Below are positions 1 to 8,613 of a stretch of 64,000 nt of DNA, piece by piece; position 1 is the first letter of the stretch; every line of letters begins with the position of its first letter. Source of the DNA: UBA10649 sp963793105 (GTDB lineage Bacteria; Actinomycetota; Actinomycetes; S36-B12); NCBI GenBank assembly GCA_963793105.1, contig CAWBZB010000006.1, positions 248,001 through 312,000 of the forward strand, in the 5' to 3' direction. The notes under the pieces were generated by a model. That model searched no databases and was not told the DNA's origin. It saw only the letters and a program-made list of their open reading frames with translations. The translations under genes were made by a program, and so were the position numbers.

Positions 1-87
1 CGTGACCTGCTGGCCGTACTGGTCGGTCAGGGTGAAGTCGGGCGCGAGCCGCCCCACCTCGATGGCGTCGGCGAAATCCACGGACAT
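1..87 (-). CDS. Peroxiredoxin, AhpE-like (N-terminal fragment)
   Basis: Only the first 29 codons lie inside the window; the gene continues past its left edge. The visible residues begin MSVDFADAIEVG and go on with APDFTLTDQYGQ, the strand-turn entry typical of AhpC/TSA peroxiredoxins just before the catalytic Cys region, which is not visible. Such enzymes reduce peroxides in the cytosol through a reactive cysteine. The ATG sits 38 bp downstream of the DUF3052 gene on the same strand, so the two are probably co-transcribed. The peroxiredoxin class is well supported; the AhpE subgroup is inferred from actinobacterial gene order. Confidence 0.75.
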   Translation of the reverse strand, partial: MSVDFADAIEVGRLAPDFTLTDQYGQQVT

Positions 88-125
88 GCGAGTGCTCCTG
101 GTCGACGGTGGCGAGTCGCCCGACG

Positions 126-548
126 CTACCTCTTGGCGCGAGGGGCCACCAGTCGAGTTCCCTGCCACGTCGGGCCCGCGCTGATCGTGCTGGTCTGCTG
201 CAGTCCCGCGGTCGGCGCCGCGTCGGCGATGTCCTCGGCCTCGATGTGCCCAGGGCGGCCCGGCTTGGGAGTCAGGAGCCACACGACGCCATGGTCGGCG
301 AGAGGTCCGATCGCATCCACCAGACCGTCCACGAGGTCCCCATCGTCGTCGCGGAACCACATGATCACCACGTCGACGACATCGTCGTAGTCCTCGTCCT
401 CGAGTTCCGCGCCGACGATCGCCTCGATGCCCGCCCGCAGGTCCTCGTCGACGTCGACGTCGTAGCCGATCTCCTGGACGGTCAGCCCGGGGTCGAGTCC
501 CAGCCGATTGGCACGTGCGCGGGCCTCATCCTCCGCTGCGGCGGTCAC
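126..548 (-). CDS. DUF3052 family protein
   Basis: A 140-residue acidic protein of unknown function, conserved in actinobacteria. Features seen: an Ala/Glu-rich start, the segment LGLDPGLTVQEIGYD, a strongly acidic middle (EDEDYDDVVDVV) and a conserved end with GLQQTSTISAGPTWQGTRL. The GTG at 548 is chosen because it gives the family's usual length; the frame stays open upstream without family similarity. The gene is divergent from aceE across 265 bp and lies upstream of the peroxiredoxin gene. No enzymatic motif or membrane segment is visible. Confidence 0.85.
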   Translation of the reverse strand: MTAAAEDEARARANRLGLDPGLTVQEIGYDVDVDEDLRAGIEAIVGAELEDEDYDDVVDVVIMWFRDDDGDLVDGLVDAIGPLADHGVVWLLTPKPGRPGHIEAEDIADAAPTAGLQQTSTISAGPTWQGTRLVAPRAKR

Positions 549-813
549 GTCACTCCTCAACCTCGTCGGAAACCGGTCGTCTCCGTGTCCTTGGCCCGTA
601 GTCCACCGGACCGCGGGCCGGTGCGCAAGCACCACGCGCCGATTCGACACAACATTCGACATCGTCGTCGCGGCCGCCGACGGCACCGGGCGGCAATTCG
701 GACCTCTCAGCGACAATCCCGCGGCCATGCGGAAGGATGAGGGCACAGCCGCTCGTATCCGATGCCCCCGGCCGCCGGTGATCCCGGCGCCCGGCCGAGT
801 CGAAGGATCTCCC
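549..813. promoter_or_regulatory. Divergent intergenic region between DUF3052 and aceE
   Basis: 265 bp hold the promoters of both divergent genes by position. No gene was recognised here. An AAGGA at 803-807 is the ribosome-binding site for the aceE GTG at 814. No convincing operator palindrome was found. Confidence 0.5.
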
Positions 814-3555
814 GTGACACCCGGACGTGAACGCGACCCCCTCCTCGCAGGCGGACTCCCCACCCAGTACGTCGACATCGATCCCGACGAGACCGCCGAG
901 TGGGTCGAGTCGTTCGACAACGTGGTGGACAACTCGGGCAACTACCGAGCCCGCTACCTCATGCTCTCGCTGCTGCGGCGCGCCACCGAGCGCAACGTGG
1001 GCGTCCCGAGCCTGCGCAGCACGGACTACATCAACTCGATCCCGCCCGAGCGCGAGCCTTCCTTCCCGGGCAACGAGCCGCTGGAGAAGCGGATCCGGCA
1101 GATCATCCGCTGGAACGCCGCGATCATGGTGCACCGCGCGCAGCGGCCGGGCATCTCCGTCGGTGGCCACATCTCCAGCTACGCGTCCTCGGCGACCCTC
1201 TACGAAGTGGGCTTCAACCACTTCTTCCGCGGACCGGACCATCCCGGCGGCGGCGACCAGGTGTTCTTCCAGGGACATGCCTCCCCCGGCGTCTATGCGC
1301 GCGCCTTCGTCGAAGGCCGACTCACCGAGCAGCAGATGGACGGGTTCCGCCAGGAGGTCTCCCACCCCGGCGGCGGCCTGCCGTCGTACCCGCATCCCCG
1401 GCTCATGCCGTGGTTCTGGCAGTTCCCGACGGTCTCCATGGGCATCGGGCCGCTGAACGCCATCTACCAGGCACGGTTCAACAAGTACCTCCAGCACCGC
1501 GGGGTGAAGGACACCTCGCAGCAGCACGTCTGGGCGTTCCTCGGTGACGGCGAGACCGACGAGGTCGATGCCGTCGGCGCCCTCACCCTCGCCGCCCGCG
1601 AGGAGCTCGACAACCTCACCTTCGTCGTGAACTGCAACCTCCAGCGGCTGGACGGTCCGGTGCGCGGCAACGGCAAGATCATCCAGGAGCTCGAGAGCCT
1701 CTTCCGCGGCGCGGGCTGGAACGTCATCAAGGTCGTCTGGGGGCGGCGCTGGGACGAGCTGCTGGCGCGCGACCGCGACGGAGCCCTCGTCAACCTCATG
1801 AACAACACCCCTGACGGGGACTTCCAGACGTACAAGAGCGAGGACGGCGCCTTCGTGCGCGAGCACTTCTTCGGTCGCGACCCCCGCACGGCGAAGCTCG
1901 TCGAGGCGTGGTCGGACGAGGAGATCTGGAGCCTGCAGCGCGGCGGTCACGACTACCGCAAGATGTACGCGGCGTACGAGGCAGCGACGCACACCAAGGG
2001 CCAGCCGACGGTGATCCTCGCCAAGACCATCAAGGGCTGGACACTGGGCTCCCACTTCGAGGGCCGCAACTCCACCCACCAGATGAAGAAGCTGACCCTC
2101 GAGGACCTCAAGTCGTTCCGGGACACGATCCACATCCCGATCACCGATGCCCAGCTCGAGGAGAACCCCTACCTCCCGCCGTACTTCCACCCGGGACCGC
2201 AGGACGAGGCGATCGAGTACATGCTCGAGACCCGTCGCCACCTCGGGGGCTCGTACCCGACGCGTCGGACCGCGGCCGCGCCACTGAAGCTGCCCGGCGA
2301 CGACGTCTACTCGGTCGTCAACCGCGGCTCGGGCAAGCAGGCGATCGCCACGACGATGGCCTTCGTCCGGCTCCTGAAGGACCTCATGAAGGATCCGGAG
2401 ATCGGTGCGCGATTCGTGCCGATCATCCCGGACGAGGCCCGCACCTTCGGCATGGACTCGCTGTTCCCGACAGCGAAGATCTACAGCCCGCACGGGCAGC
2501 AGTACCTGTCAGTCGACCGCGAGCTCATGCTGAGCTACAAGGAGGCCCAGAGCGGTCAGATCCTGCATGAGGGGATCAACGAGGCCGGGTCCGTCGCGTC
2601 GTTCACGGCGGCCGGCACGGCCTACTCCACGCACGGCGAGTCGATGATCCCGATCTACATCTTCTACTCGATGTTCGGCTTCCAGCGGACCGGCGACGCC
2701 TTCTGGGCGGCCATGGACCAGATGACGCGGGGCTTCGTTCTGGGCGCCACCGCCGGCCGCACCACGCTGAACGGCGAGGGGCTCCAGCACGAGGACGGCC
2801 ACTCGCACCTGCTGGCGGCGACCAATCCGGCGGTGGTCGCGTACGACCCGGCCTTCGGCTACGAGGTCGGCCACATCTTCAGGGATGGACTGCGCCGGAT
2901 GTACGGCGAGGATCCGGAGAACATCTACTACTACCTGACCCTGTACAACGAGCCCTACCCCCAGCCGGCGCAGCCCGAGGACGTCGACGTGGAGGGGATC
3001 CTCCGCGGAATGCACCTGGTGAGCCAGGCACCCGACGTCGACGGCCCCCGGGCCCAGCTGCTCGCCAGCGGCGTCGGCGTGAACTGGGCGCTGCGGGCCC
3101 AGGACCTGCTCCGCGACGACTGGGGCGTGGCCGCCGACGTGTGGTCGGTCACGTCGTGGAACGAGCTCAGGCGCGACGGACTCGCCGTCGACCGGCACAA
3201 CCTGCTGCACCCCGACGGCGAGCCGCGGACGGCCTACGTCACCCAGCGTCTCGAGGGCCGCCCAGGTCCGGTTGTCGCGGTGTCGGACTACATGCGAGCA
3301 GTGCAGGACCAGATCCGCGACTGGGTGCCCGGCGACTTCGTGTCCCTGGGCACGGACGGCTGGGGCATGTCCGACACCCGGGGAGCCCTGCGCAGGCACT
3401 TCCTGGTCGATGCCGAGTCCATCACCGTGCAGACACTGGCGCGGCTCGCGGCGGCCGGTCAGTTCGATCGCAGCCGACTGTCGGAGGCCATCGATCGCTA
3501 CCAGCTCGACAACCCCGCCGCCGCCGACGCCGGGAACACTGAGGGCAGCGGCTGA
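814..3555 (+). CDS. aceE: Pyruvate dehydrogenase E1 component, homodimeric type
   Basis: Decarboxylates pyruvate with thiamine diphosphate and passes the acetyl group to the lipoyl E2 of the cytosolic pyruvate dehydrogenase complex. The product is 913 residues, between E. coli AceE (887) and the longer mycobacterial forms. The thiamine motif starts with GDGETDE at about residue 244 and ends around the Asn of VVNCNLQRLDGPV. The middle domain carries GHSHLLAATNP. The frame is open upstream to 508, but the GTG at 814 has an AAGGA six bases before it and begins family-like sequence. The ferritin-VIT gene starts 3 bp after the stop, so the two are probably one transcript. Confidence 0.95.
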   Translation: MTPGRERDPLLAGGLPTQYVDIDPDETAEWVESFDNVVDNSGNYRARYLMLSLLRRATERNVGVPSLRSTDYINSIPPEREPSFPGNEPLEKRIRQIIRWNAAIMVHRAQRPGISVGGHISSYASSATLYEVGFNHFFRGPDHPGGGDQVFFQGHASPGVYARAFVEGRLTEQQMDGFRQEVSHPGGGLPSYPHPRLMPWFWQFPTVSMGIGPLNAIYQARFNKYLQHRGVKDTSQQHVWAFLGDGETDEVDAVGALTLAAREELDNLTFVVNCNLQRLDGPVRGNGKIIQELESLFRGAGWNVIKVVWGRRWDELLARDRDGALVNLMNNTPDGDFQTYKSEDGAFVREHFFGRDPRTAKLVEAWSDEEIWSLQRGGHDYRKMYAAYEAATHTKGQPTVILAKTIKGWTLGSHFEGRNSTHQMKKLTLEDLKSFRDTIHIPITDAQLEENPYLPPYFHPGPQDEAIEYMLETRRHLGGSYPTRRTAAAPLKLPGDDVYSVVNRGSGKQAIATTMAFVRLLKDLMKDPEIGARFVPIIPDEARTFGMDSLFPTAKIYSPHGQQYLSVDRELMLSYKEAQSGQILHEGINEAGSVASFTAAGTAYSTHGESMIPIYIFYSMFGFQRTGDAFWAAMDQMTRGFVLGATAGRTTLNGEGLQHEDGHSHLLAATNPAVVAYDPAFGYEVGHIFRDGLRRMYGEDPENIYYYLTLYNEPYPQPAQPEDVDVEGILRGMHLVSQAPDVDGPRAQLLASGVGVNWALRAQDLLRDDWGVAADVWSVTSWNELRRDGLAVDRHNLLHPDGEPRTAYVTQRLEGRPGPVVAVSDYMRAVQDQIRDWVPGDFVSLGTDGWGMSDTRGALRRHFLVDAESITVQTLARLAAAGQFDRSRLSEAIDRYQLDNPAAADAGNTEGSG

Positions 3556-3557
3556 GC

Positions 3558-4730
3558 ATGGCGGGTGATGCACGGCGATTCCTTCGCTACCTGGAGGCCG
3601 AGAGAAACGCCTCACTCCTCTATCGGGCCCTCGCCGACACCGTCGACGGCGACCGGCGCGAGGCGCTGCTCGAGCTCGCGCAGATGGAGGACGCGCACGC
3701 CGAGCACTGGGTCGAGAAGCTGGAGGAGAACGGGATCCCCGTCCCCCCGAGGCCGACGCAGCTCGATCCTTCGGACTCGGCCCTGGTCGCCCGCGCGCGG
3801 GGAGCGGGCTTCGCCGACGTCCTGCGCCACCTCGAGGAGGCCGAGGGGGCCGACGCGGGGATGTACGACGACGAGCCCGAGGCTCCCGCGTCGATGTCCC
3901 AGGACGAGCGCGAGCACGTCGACGTCTTCCTGCAGATGCGCACGGCCCTGGAGACGGGCGCGGCGCCCGAGGACCCGATCCCGCCCTCGAGTCGCGGCCA
4001 CCGAGTGGTCACGCCCGGTCCCGGCGAGCCGTGGCACCGAGGCGACAAGTCGGGGGCGACCCGCGCGGCAGTCTTCGGCGTGTCCGACGGACTGGTGTCG
4101 AACACCGCCCTCGTCATGGGCTTCGCCGGGGCCTCCACGAGCAACAGCACCGTACTGTTCGCCGGGCTCGCCGGGCTCCTCGCCGGCGCCTTCAGCATGG
4201 CGGCCGGCGAGTACGTGAGCGTCGCGAGTCAGCGAGACCTGTTCCGGCGTGAGATCCAGATGGAGGCCTCCGAACTCCGTGACAAGCCCGAGGAGGAGGA
4301 GAAGGAGCTCGAGCTGATCTACCGCGCCAAGGGGGTGGATCGCGACACGGCTGCGTCCATGGCTGCGCAGATCATGAGCGACCCCCAGACCGCGCTCGAC
4401 ACACTCGCCCGCGAGGAGCTCGGCCTGGATCCCGACGAGCTCGGCTCGCCGGTGAAGGTGGCCATCTCCAGCTTCGTCGCCTTCGCCATCGGCGCCTCCG
4501 TCGTGGTCATCCCCTACCTGTTCTTCATGGCAGACGGCGCCTCCACGGCCATCCCCCTCGCCCTGGCCGTCACGCTGGCCGTGACGTCCATGCTCATCGT
4601 CGGCGGGATCGTGGGCCGCCTCTCCGGACGCGGTGTGGTGTTCTCCGCGCTTCGACAGCTCATGTGGGGCGCAGGCGCGGCCATCGTGACCTTCGCCGTG
4701 GGCCGCCTCGTCGGCATCTCCATCGGCTAG
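3558..4730 (+). CDS. Ferritin-like domain fused to VIT1/CCC1 membrane domain
   Basis: A 390-residue two-part protein. Residues about 1-140 are helical and acidic with Glu/His spacing of the erythrin/ferritin-like kind (EMRNASLLYR-like N-terminus, MEDAHAEHW near 45). Residues about 150-390 are a VIT/CCC1 transporter domain with the family segment FGVSDGLVSNTAL, then MAAGEYVSVASQ, an acidic cytoplasmic stretch and three further membrane helices. Proteins of this architecture (MbfA type) export iron or manganese, with the ferritin-like domain sensing or loading the metal; the role here is inferred from that family. The ATG begins 3 bp after aceE. A second, shorter VIT-like protein without the ferritin domain lies at 25.4 kb. 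Confidence 0.85.
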   Translation: MAGDARRFLRYLEAERNASLLYRALADTVDGDRREALLELAQMEDAHAEHWVEKLEENGIPVPPRPTQLDPSDSALVARARGAGFADVLRHLEEAEGADAGMYDDEPEAPASMSQDEREHVDVFLQMRTALETGAAPEDPIPPSSRGHRVVTPGPGEPWHRGDKSGATRAAVFGVSDGLVSNTALVMGFAGASTSNSTVLFAGLAGLLAGAFSMAAGEYVSVASQRDLFRREIQMEASELRDKPEEEEKELELIYRAKGVDRDTAASMAAQIMSDPQTALDTLAREELGLDPDELGSPVKVAISSFVAFAIGASVVVIPYLFFMADGASTAIPLALAVTLAVTSMLIVGGIVGRLSGRGVVFSALRQLMWGAGAAIVTFAVGRLVGISIG

Positions 4731-4734
4731 CGCC

Positions 4735-5908
4735 GTGACGGTGACCCCGGGCGCGGCGCCACGGCCCGACGTCGCACTCCTGACCCGCGCGACCGGCGAG
4801 CTCACCACGGCCGCGACCAAGCGGATGGAGGAGACCCTCCCCTGGTTCCGCGACCTTGGGCCCGACGAACGCTCGTGGGTCTCGCTCGTGGCCCAGGCCG
4901 GGATCACCGCCTTCATCGACTGGTACACGGCACCCGAGCCCACCCCCGCGCTGACCGCCGACGTGTTCGGCGCCGCGCCTCGCGAGCTGGCCCGGGTGAT
5001 CTCGCTGGAGCAGACGGTCGACCTGGTGCGCACCACGGTCGGCGTCGTCGAGTCCGCGATCGACAACCTGGCCACGCACGAGGACCAGCCTCAGCTGCGA
5101 CTTGCCGTCCTGCGCTACTCGCGGGAGATCGCCTTCTCGGCGGCCGAGGTCTACGCGCGCGCCGCAGAGGCCCGCGGGGCGTGGGACGCCCGCCTGGAAG
5201 CGCTCGTGGTCGACGCGCTGCTCCGGGACGAGGTCGACGAGTCCGTGCTCGGCCGCGTGGCGGCGCTGGGCTGGAGCGCCCGGGGCTCACTCCACGTGAT
5301 GGCCGGGGCGGCCCCCCTCGGGGACCCCGAGACCGCGCTGGACGTGCTGCGGCGCGCGGCCGAGCACCAGCGACTGGACCTGCTGACCGGGGTCCACGGC
5401 ACCACGCTGCTCGCAGTGGTGGGCGGCGGCGACGATCCGGTCAAGGCGGCGCGGCTGCTCACGCCGCACTTCGGGCCTGGGCCTGTGGTCATGAGCGACC
5501 CGGTCGGCGAGCCTCGCGCAGGTACCGCGGGCCGCCCGTTCGGCCATGTCGGGGTTGCGGGCCGCCTGGGGATGGGCCGATGCTCCTCGACCGGTCTCGG
5601 CCAGCGACCTGCTGCCTGAGCGCGCCCTCGCCGGCGACGCGGATGCCAGCGCCACTCTGGTCGACCTGGTCCACCGCGCCCTGCTCGCCGACGCCGCCCT
5701 GTACGACACGGCCTGCACGTACCTCGAGCGCGCTTCGTCCCTGGAGGCCACCGCCCGCTCGATGTTCATCCATCCGAACACCGTGCGCTACCGGCTGCGC
5801 CGGGTCGCCGACATCACCGGCTTCAGCCCCACGGACGCCCGAGGCGCCTTCACCCTGCGGATCGGGCTCGTCCTGGGCCGGCTCGCGACCGACGACCTGC
5901 CGGGCTAG
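4735..5908 (+). CDS. fasR: PucR-family regulator of fatty acid synthesis (FasR-like), frame interrupted
   Basis: A transcription factor upstream of fabD, matching in position and architecture the PucR-type FasR that activates the fab operon in Streptomyces. The N-terminal region is read from the GTG at 4735; the C-terminal PucR helix-turn-helix (HPNTVRYRLRRVADITGF) is in the next frame. The span is one base longer than a multiple of three. Removing one G near 5505 gives the continuous family-like reading DPVASLAQVPRAARS. The intact product would be about 390 residues. Either this is a sequencing error or a real frameshift; the undamaged codon pattern on both sides favours an error. It starts 4 bp after the VIT gene stop. 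Confidence 0.82.
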
Positions 5909-5921
5909 CCGCCCGGCGCGG

Positions 5922-5938
5922 TTGTAGGATTCCTACAA
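5922..5938. promoter_or_regulatory. Perfect palindrome upstream of fabD, candidate FasR operator
   Basis: TTGTAGGA, one T, then TCCTACAA: perfect 8-bp arms, AT-richer than the surroundings, lying between the end of the FasR-like gene and fabD. The position fits an operator at the fab operon promoter. Binding by FasR is inference. Confidence 0.55.
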
Positions 5939-6005
5939 AACCAGCGACCCGAGATTGGCTGCCACAACAGCGCCCATCGCGGCCATGCCACGGAAGGCTA
6001 CGAGA

Positions 6006-7199
6006 GTGCTCGTTGTCGTTGCGCCCGGACAGGGCGCCCAGTCCCCCGGCTTCCTGACCCCCTGGCTCGACGTTCCCGGAGTGCGAGACCGCCTCGAGTG
6101 GCTGTCGACCGTCGCCGGCATCGACCTCGTCGAGCACGGCACCGTCTCCGACGCCGACACCATCCGCGACACCGCAGTCGCGCAGCCGCTCATCGTCGGT
6201 GCCGGCCTGGTCACGCTGCTGGGGCTCTTCCCGCACCCCGGCAATGCGTTCTCCCGCATCGGGGCGGGCGCGGGCCATTCGGTCGGCGAGATCACCGCCG
6301 CCGTCGGCTCCGGCGTCCTCACCGCGGAACAGGCCATGGTGTTCGTGCGCGAACGGGGTCGGCTCATGGCCGGCGCGGCCGCGACCACCCCCACCGGCAT
6401 GAGCGCCGTCCTGGGCGGAGACGCCGAAGCAGTCGTGGCGAAGGCCGCCGAGCACGGACTCACCCCCGCCAACATGAACAGTGCCGGCCAGATCGTGGTC
6501 GCCGGCACGATCGAGCAGCTCACCGCCTTCGCCGACGACCCGCCCGAGGGTTCCCGCGTCCGTCCGCTCGAGGTCGCCGGGGCGTTCCATACCCACCACA
6601 TGGCGCCGGCCGTGGACGTCCTCGCCGGCTATGCCAGGTCGATCACGACCCACGATCCGCGTATCCCGTTGATCTCCAACGCCGACGGCCGTGTCATCCA
6701 CGACGGTCGCGACGTCCTCGCTCGGCTGGTCTCGCAGGTCAGCAACCCGGTCCGCTGGGACCTGTGCATGGACGCCATGGGCGACCTGGGCGTCTCCGCC
6801 GTCATCGAGATCCCACCCGCCGGCACCCTCACCGGTCTGATCAAGCGGGCCCTTCCCGGCGTGGAGACGTTGGCCCTCAAGACCCCCGACGACCTGCCCG
6901 CGGCCTGGCGCCTGATCAACGAGCACGGCAAGCCGGCCAACCTCGACAACTCGCCCACCTGGCGCCTGCTCGTCGCACCCATCAAGGGCTCCTTCCGCAT
7001 GGCCTCCCACGCGAAGCCCGGCGATGAGCTCGCCGTCGACGAGGCCGTCGGCACCGTCGAGACGCTGCGCGACACGATCCCCGTCGTCGCGCCCCACGGC
7101 GGCACCGTCGTCGAATGGCTCGTCGAGGACGGGGACCCGGTCGCCCCCGGCCAGCCGATCATCCGACTCCACCCGATCGGCCAGGAGGACCACTCGTGA
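6006..7199 (+). CDS. fabD: Malonyl-CoA:ACP transacylase with C-terminal biotinyl/lipoyl-like domain
   Basis: Transfers malonate from CoA to acyl carrier protein, the entry step of type II fatty-acid synthesis. From the GTG at 6006 the product is 397 residues: PGQGAQSPG at 7-15, nucleophile Ser92 in GHSVGE, and a family-like acyltransferase domain to about 315. Residues about 316-397 are extra: APHGGTVVEWLVEDGDPV resembles the beta-hairpin half of biotinyl/lipoyl domains, but no modifiable Met-Lys-Met is present. The GTG was chosen because GGAAGG lies 8 bases before it; TTG 5955 and ATG 5985 are in frame upstream. It overlaps fabH by 4 bp (GTGA). Confidence 0.93.
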   Translation: MLVVVAPGQGAQSPGFLTPWLDVPGVRDRLEWLSTVAGIDLVEHGTVSDADTIRDTAVAQPLIVGAGLVTLLGLFPHPGNAFSRIGAGAGHSVGEITAAVGSGVLTAEQAMVFVRERGRLMAGAAATTPTGMSAVLGGDAEAVVAKAAEHGLTPANMNSAGQIVVAGTIEQLTAFADDPPEGSRVRPLEVAGAFHTHHMAPAVDVLAGYARSITTHDPRIPLISNADGRVIHDGRDVLARLVSQVSNPVRWDLCMDAMGDLGVSAVIEIPPAGTLTGLIKRALPGVETLALKTPDDLPAAWRLINEHGKPANLDNSPTWRLLVAPIKGSFRMASHAKPGDELAVDEAVGTVETLRDTIPVVAPHGGTVVEWLVEDGDPVAPGQPIIRLHPIGQEDHS

Positions 7200-8201
7200 C
7201 CGCACGCATCAACGCGATCGTCGGGGCGCCCCATGCCCGGATCATGTCGGTCGGCGCGTACCGACCCGAACGAGTCGTCACGAATGCCGAGATCTGCGAG
7301 CGCATCGACTCCTCCGACGAGTGGATCCGCGAGCGCTCCGGCATCATCGAGCGCCGCTGGGCCGCCCCCGACGAGTCCGTCGTCGACATGGCGACCGAGG
7401 CCGCGCGGGACGCTCTGGCGCGATCAGGGGTCTCGGCTGCGGACGTGGGCATGGTCATGCTGGCCACCGTGACGCATCCCTACCAGACGCCGTCGGCCGC
7501 GGCCGAGGTCGCGGACCGACTGGGCGCGGGCAACGCCGCGGCAGTGGACCTGTCCGCCGCGTGCGCCGGGTTCTGCTACGGACTGGCCATGGCGAACGAC
7601 ATGATCCGCAGCGGGAGCGCCCGCTACGTCCTCCTGGTCGGCGTGGAGAAACTGTCCGACTGGGTCGACCCCGACGATCGCGGCACGGCGTTCATCTTCG
7701 CCGACGGCGCGGGAGCTGTCGTCGTAGGCCCGTCGGACGTGCCGGCCATCGGCCCGGTGGTCTGGGGCGCCGACGGCTCCCAGAAGGACGCGATCACGAT
7801 GACGCAGTCCCTCATCGACTACAAGGAGAACGGCGGGCCCATCTTCCCGACGCTGGAGATGCAGGGCCAGCAGGTGTTCCGCTGGGCCGTCGGCGAGATG
7901 TCGAAGGCGTCGCAGCGTGCCCTCGATGCCGCCGGGAGTGTCCTCGGACGACCTGGACGCCTTCATCCCGCACCAGGCCAACATGCGCATCACCGATGCC
8001 ATGGTGCGGGCCCTCAAGCTGCCCGAGCATGTGCCGGTGGCCCGGGACATCGCCTACACCGGCAACACGTCGGCCGCGTCAGTCCCGTTGGCCATGCAGC
8101 GCATGCTCGACGACAATGAGGCACCCCACGGGGGAACGGCGCTCCTCATCGGATTCGGGGCCGGCCTGGTCTACGCAGCCCAGGTCGTCACCCTCCCCTA
8201 G
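7196..8201 (+). CDS. fabH: Beta-ketoacyl-ACP synthase III, frame interrupted
   Basis: Condenses an acyl-CoA primer with malonyl-ACP to start fatty-acid chains. The N-terminal frame carries catalytic Cys123 in DLSAACAGFCYG and the SDEWIRERSGI segment. The catalytic His and Asn are read in the next frame, in FIPHQANMRI and YTGNTSAAS. The span is one base too long. Removing one G from GGG at 7934-7936 gives the uninterrupted reading ALDAAGVSSDDLDAF, and the restored product is about 334 residues, the family length. FabH is normally essential and the rest is intact, so an error in the sequence is more likely than a dead gene. It starts inside the fabD stop; acpP follows 74 bp downstream. Confidence 0.9.
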
Positions 8202-8275
8202 CACCACCGTCCGCGAACTGCCCGATCCGCACCATGCACCACTCGTCCGCACGACACGAACCGAAAGGAATGCAC

Positions 8276-8515
8276 ATGAGCCAGGAGATTCTCGAGGGCC
8301 TCGCCACCATCGTCAACGAGGTGGCCGGTGTCCCGGTCGAGGACGTCCAGTCCGACAAGTCCTTCGTGGACGATCTGGACATCGACTCCCTGTCGATGGT
8401 CGAGGTGGTCATGGCGGCCGAGGACAAGTGGGGCGTGAAGATCCCCGACAGCGAGGTCAAGAACCTCAAGACGGTCGGCGACGCGGTCAGCTTCATCGCC
8501 GCGAACCAGGCGTAG
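8276..8515 (+). CDS. acpP: Acyl carrier protein
   Basis: A 79-residue acidic carrier for growing acyl chains. The 4'-phosphopantetheine attachment site is Ser38 in DDLDIDSLSM. AAAGGAA lies just upstream. The ATG at 8276 is preferred, though an in-frame ATG two codons earlier (8270) cannot be excluded. Its place between fabH and fabF is the standard actinobacterial order, and length and charge are typical. Confidence 0.97.
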   Translation: MSQEILEGLATIVNEVAGVPVEDVQSDKSFVDDLDIDSLSMVEVVMAAEDKWGVKIPDSEVKNLKTVGDAVSFIAANQA

Positions 8516-8613
8516 CCCGACCGCATCTCGTTCGTCGTCAGTGGGGCTGGCGGGCTCGGTGAACCCGGGCCGGCCCCCAGCCTCGCCGTCGACCCTCACT
8601 TCGGAGGTTTGCC

